From Planctomycetaceae bacterium (GTDB taxonomy: Bacteria > Planctomycetota > Planctomycetia > Pirellulales > Thermoguttaceae), in NCBI GenBank assembly GCA_012719125.1, contig JAAYAY010000378.1:1-64000 (forward strand): DNA of 64,000 bases, written 5' to 3'. Of this stretch, positions 60,949-64,000 are shown piece after piece. The position numbers and the translations under genes were made by a program. Below the pieces are notes generated by a model. That model saw only the letters and a list, made by a program, of their open reading frames with translations. It searched no databases and was not told the origin of the DNA. The first letter of the stretch is position 1, and every line of letters starts with the position of its first letter.

Positions 60949-62157
60949 GTGATCATTTTCGGCAAAAACACCCGTTCAATCCCCCTGCGTATGGTCCGCA
61001 GGATTCATCGTTTTCTTCCTCGCCTAGTGTGCTCCTGGGTGCGGAAGCGGTGGATCTCTCGCCCGATGCGTGAGCCAAGCCCGTTGACGGGCGATCCTGA
61101 GCACTTAGAGAAGTTGCACCAAGGAATGGACGCCTGGAACGCTTGGCGGGAACAGGACCGGGAAACTCGGAAAGGCAAAGCGGTGCCATTGTTGATGGGA
61201 TTCAGCTTGCGGGGTTGCAACCTGGATGGATACGATCTGGTCAATGCCAATCTACAGGAGGCTGTTCTCCGTGGTGCAAGTATGCGGGATGCAAATTTGC
61301 GGGGGACCAATCTGATCCGTGCCGACCTGCGGGGAGTAGATCTCAAAGGCTCTTGGTTCGATGACCGAGAAACTGATCTGAGGGATGCGGACTTTCGAGG
61401 GACCAACCTCCTTGATGTCTTGTTGGACAACGCAGATATTCGGGGCGTGCGGGGACTTGTTTTGGATTCGACCCGACTTCGCAACGCTCGATTCTCGCCA
61501 ACGGCGAAAGATCCCTGGTCGATTCTGAGGAAAAGCTACACCGGGCCGAGGCTAATCCTGAACTACTTGTTCCTCGTCGCATTTCTCGTACCGTACCTCG
61601 TCAAATCCGTTGGGTGGATTGGCGTCAACAAAGCAGAGACTGCGATTGACACAACCGTCTCCCGATTGGCTGAGAGGGTCGAAACGCTTACTGATTTTGA
61701 GGATGTGAACTCCAGAGTCTTGCGATCCTTTTCGGACGAACTTGCTAAACGTGCCCCGAATGAAGGAAACGGTTGGCGACGTTACTCTCTATGGCAGGTC
61801 GTGATCGGCTTGGATCGGTCACCATCCTATTGGCTCACAGCGGTGGCCCTGGTTTTATACAACGTCTTGCGAACACTACTGACGATGTTGGTGGCACCAT
61901 TGCGAGACGAGGAAGAAAGGTCTGGACACTCACCACCGCACCGTCCTCGGCAAGAACTGAGAAAGTCTCGTGGCGAGCGTTTGATGGACACACTTGTTTC
62001 GCCACATGAGTTGCTTGAAAAAGTCAGGGCTTCCTATGGCTGGATGATGTGGCCGCATCGTGTGGTAAGAATCTTGTTCTTCTTTGCGTTCGGGGCGTTC
62101 GTGCTCCACATGACATCCTGGCTCTCGACGCCGATCTTGTTGCCTCCTAGCTTGTAG
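60949..62157 (+). CDS. pentapeptide-repeat membrane protein
   Basis: The 402-residue protein starts at GTG 60949 behind AGGAG. Residues about 83-185 are pentapeptide repeats (GCNLDGYDLVNANLQEAVLR, GASMRDANLRGTNL, IRADLRGVDLKGSW, DLRDADFRGTNLLDVLLDNA). About three membrane helices follow (LILNYLFLVAFLVPYLVKSV, YWLTAVALVLYNVLRTLLTM, VVRILFFFAFGAFVL). Fused channel-like segments suggest a membrane signalling or channel role. The function is unknown. Confidence 0.8.
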   Translation: MIIFGKNTRSIPLRMVRRIHRFLPRLVCSWVRKRWISRPMREPSPLTGDPEHLEKLHQGMDAWNAWREQDRETRKGKAVPLLMGFSLRGCNLDGYDLVNANLQEAVLRGASMRDANLRGTNLIRADLRGVDLKGSWFDDRETDLRDADFRGTNLLDVLLDNADIRGVRGLVLDSTRLRNARFSPTAKDPWSILRKSYTGPRLILNYLFLVAFLVPYLVKSVGWIGVNKAETAIDTTVSRLAERVETLTDFEDVNSRVLRSFSDELAKRAPNEGNGWRRYSLWQVVIGLDRSPSYWLTAVALVLYNVLRTLLTMLVAPLRDEEERSGHSPPHRPRQELRKSRGERLMDTLVSPHELLEKVRASYGWMMWPHRVVRILFFFAFGAFVLHMTSWLSTPILLPPSL

Positions 62158-62234
62158 TGAATGGCTTTGTAGGCTACTAGCAAGGTGACTAGGTTTATGC
62201 AATCAAACTGTAAGAGTAGAAGAAGGGCGTCTCG

Positions 62235-62366
62235 TTGCTCGAAGCCAAGCAAGCGGTCGAGTCGCTGGCGGCAAGGCACGGGCTGGGGACGCAGCGGGCC
62301 GGGTGCCTGGGCGTGGTGCTGGCAGTTGTCCTGGCCGCAGTCACCCTTGGCATGACGATCTTCTGA
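62235..62366 (+). CDS. possible very small membrane protein
   Basis: A 43-codon frame from TTG 62235 to TGA 62366 encodes LEAKQAVESLAARHG, then GCLGVVLAVVLAAVTLGMTI, a single membrane helix. There is no ATG or GTG start and no clear binding site. It might be a real small protein or a remnant. Confidence 0.35.
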   Translation: MLEAKQAVESLAARHGLGTQRAGCLGVVLAVVLAAVTLGMTIF

Positions 62367-62382
62367 TTGGGAAGGGGCCGAC

Positions 62383-62745
62383 ATGAAGCCGCACATTGAC
62401 GGAACGGAGTTTGGCAGCATCACGGTGGACGGCGAAATGTACGACCACGACATCGTGATCCGACTGAGCGGCAACGTGAAGAAGCGGAAGAAGAAATTGT
62501 CGAGGGAACGGTACGGCACATCGCACACGGTTTCAATGGAAGAAGCCGAGCACATCTACGATGATGGTGCTGAGCAGGTAATCGTCGGCACCGGGCAGCA
62601 CGGCGTGCTGAAGTTGTCGGAGGGGGCCGAAGGGTTCTTCAAGGATCACGGCTGCTCGGTCCAGGCACTTCCGACGCCCGATGCAGTCACGACCTGGAAC
62701 GAGGCCGAGGGCAAAGCCATCGCCATGTTCCATGTGACGTGCTGA
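62383..62745 (+). CDS. Mth938-like (DUF498) protein
   Basis: The 120-residue protein (MKPHIDGTEFGSITVDGEMY, DHDIVIRLSGNVKKRKKKLS) has EHIYDDGAEQVIVGTGQHGV and EGFFKDHGCSVQALPTPDAV. This is the Mth938/NDUFAF3-type fold, whose members include a mitochondrial complex I assembly factor; the bacterial role is unclear. GGAAGGGG precedes ATG 62383. Confidence 0.85.
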   Translation: MKPHIDGTEFGSITVDGEMYDHDIVIRLSGNVKKRKKKLSRERYGTSHTVSMEEAEHIYDDGAEQVIVGTGQHGVLKLSEGAEGFFKDHGCSVQALPTPDAVTTWNEAEGKAIAMFHVTC

Positions 62746-62820
62746 CCAGGGCCGTGGGAATCTGGGGACGGCCCAGCAACAATCGGCGAGGCAACACCAA
62801 AACCCAAAAAAGGAAACCCC

Positions 62821-63504
62821 ATGACAGAAGGTCGGATCGTGATCATCCCGTTTCTCAACGGAAAACTCGGCAAAGGCGGCAGGCTGGTTGAACCGGACAT
62901 CGACGGCATCTTGGAAAAGTGGCTGCAACGCCACCCGGAGTTTCGAGGCCGGAAGTTCCATACCATCAAGACTGGCGGCAAGGAGACTTGCCTTGTCCGG
63001 GTGACCGTTGACTTCAGCCCTGACCTTGCGGCCTACGATCCCTCGGAAGACGCCGACCTGTATGAAGCGTATCTGGCTGAAAAGGGAGACTCGACGCCGC
63101 CCAGGTTCCACAAGATTTGGATCGAGCAATGTGAGGCGGCACAGGGGATCGAGGACGAGTTCGGCACGCAGAAGGCCCTGGAGTATCTGGTCGGCGAGAA
63201 GTTCCTGAACTTCCTCGAAGCTGCCGAAGCCAACGCCGACTTTCGGGCCGAGATCCCGGCTTTCGTCGCCAAGATCAAAAAGATCTTCGAGCCGTGGCAA
63301 CTGGCCCAATACCTGGAGACGGCACGGGAAACAGAACCGTTCGACCCAGACCTCTTCGTGCCAAGATGGCACCCCGAACTCGGCGAAGAGGAAATTGAAT
63401 ACGACGCCGAGGAAATCGAGGACATGCGGAAAGACGACATTCGCCAATGCACCCGTGACCTGCTTCTGGTGGAACGGGCCAGGGAGTGGTTGTTGGAAAA
63501 CTGA
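62821..63504 (+). CDS. hypothetical acidic protein
   Basis: The 227-residue protein (MTEGRIVIIPFLNGKLGKGG) has KWLQRHPEFRGRKFHTIKTG, FVAKIKKIFEPWQLAQYLET and a strongly acidic region GEEEIEYDAEEIEDMRKDD. AAAGGA precedes ATG 62821. It is convergent with the partial gene at the window edge. It is unrecognised. Confidence 0.65.
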   Translation: MTEGRIVIIPFLNGKLGKGGRLVEPDIDGILEKWLQRHPEFRGRKFHTIKTGGKETCLVRVTVDFSPDLAAYDPSEDADLYEAYLAEKGDSTPPRFHKIWIEQCEAAQGIEDEFGTQKALEYLVGEKFLNFLEAAEANADFRAEIPAFVAKIKKIFEPWQLAQYLETARETEPFDPDLFVPRWHPELGEEEIEYDAEEIEDMRKDDIRQCTRDLLLVERAREWLLEN

Positions 63505-63542
63505 GGTAACGCAACCCATGGATCATAGGTCCGAACGCAACA

Positions 63543-64000
63543 CTACGCAGTCCGATAACTGGCCTTCGATTGGGTCACTTCGATTCCCGCCCCGTAGTCA
63601 TTCTCCTGCAACAAATCTCCGATGAATCGTTGGTTTTGCAGGAAGTAATTGGTGGGGCCGCAGACAACCTCTCGAATGGGCTGTCCTTCTGGCGAAATTG
63701 GGATTTCAAAGTACGGTATCAACATCCCGCCCTTGGCACGGTACTGCGGAGAACGTTCCATGAACCTGGAGTGACAGTAGAGAAGCCTCACTTCTTCTTC
63801 ATGAGCAAAAGCTGGGCTCTTGTGACTAGCCGACTCCCTGAATAGAGCCACCGCCGCCCAGAAGCAACCGATCTTTTGCTCCACCTTCTCTGCGTCTTCG
63901 CCCAACAAGTCCCATTTGTTTGCTGCTATCAAGACCACCTGCCGAGCCGCCTCCCTTTGCGACTGGTCATCATAGAGAACGTCAACTACCTGAGTGTCGC
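63543..64000 (-). CDS. 5'-truncated DUF2971-like protein
   Basis: The frame is open through the window's right edge; the 3' 152 codons are present. The readable part includes FAHEEEVRLLYCHSRFMERS, GGMLIPYFEIPISPEGQPI, REVVCGPTNYFLQ and GIEVTQSKASYR. This order (E-E-R.., LIPYFEI, EVV.GP, S.A.YR) matches the C-terminal half of DUF2971 proteins, which often occur near defence or mobile genes and have no known reaction. The N-terminal half lies outside the window. Confidence 0.7.
   Translation of the reverse strand, partial: DTQVVDVLYDDQSQREAARQVVLIAANKWDLLGEDAEKVEQKIGCFWAAVALFRESASHKSPAFAHEEEVRLLYCHSRFMERSPQYRAKGGMLIPYFEIPISPEGQPIREVVCGPTNYFLQNQRFIGDLLQENDYGAGIEVTQSKASYRTA

Overview
The window looks like GC-rich planctomycete DNA, most likely from the Gemmata lineage. 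The reasons are a protein starting with the planctomycete-type NPYESP motif, many secreted proteins of unknown function, strong purine-rich ribosome binding sites, and many GTG starts with frequent ATGA or GTGA gene overlaps. This lineage call is inference; no rRNA or marker gene is present. No rRNA, convincing tRNA or CRISPR array was seen.

Region 1 (1-18.8 kb) has ordinary single genes: a DinB-like protein, a Vat-type acetyltransferase, an old-yellow-enzyme oxidoreductase, GNAT proteins and secreted propeller or PDZ proteins. Among them lie two RNA-repair gene sets on the + strand. At 3998-5734, an HD phosphohydrolase, a P-loop polynucleotide-kinase-like protein and a Thg1-like 3'-5' polymerase are translationally coupled. 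At 11109-13356, an RNA ligase, an HD-Pnk end-healing enzyme and an archaeal-type peptidyl-tRNA hydrolase (Pth2) are coupled by ATGA overlaps. Together they supply end healing, 5'-end rebuilding, sealing and rescue of peptidyl-tRNA, which suggests a tRNA damage response.

Region 2 (18.8-44.1 kb) is a mobile-element-like block. A serine recombinase sits at its left end. About 50 small, mostly unrecognised genes follow, nearly all on the - strand, ending with an ArdC-type antirestriction protein on the right. Several resemble proteins of proteobacterial plasmids and ICEs. The whole block is saturated with one strand-polarised heptamer, GGACACC on the - strand (about 110 copies counted by eye), often directly abutting stop codons. 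The motif keeps its direction even inside the one + strand gene of the block. A 1 kb AT-richer gap (33.9-34.9 kb) carries helically phased GTAG repeats and long inverted repeats, and may be an origin or control region.

Region 3 (44.5-50.5 kb) holds a 3-methyladenine glycosylase, a GIY-YIG protein, a membrane protein and secreted enzymes. Region 4 (50.5-54.3 kb) holds a second replication module: a Prim-Pol/SF3 helicase gene, an excisionase-like protein, and nine TGGWCCA iteron-like repeats beside the helicase gene. Region 5 (54.3-64 kb) is chromosomal in style: secreted DUF1579-like proteins, a glycosyltransferase coupled to a metallophosphoesterase, a pentapeptide-repeat membrane protein, an Mth938-like protein and a truncated DUF2971-type gene at the window edge.
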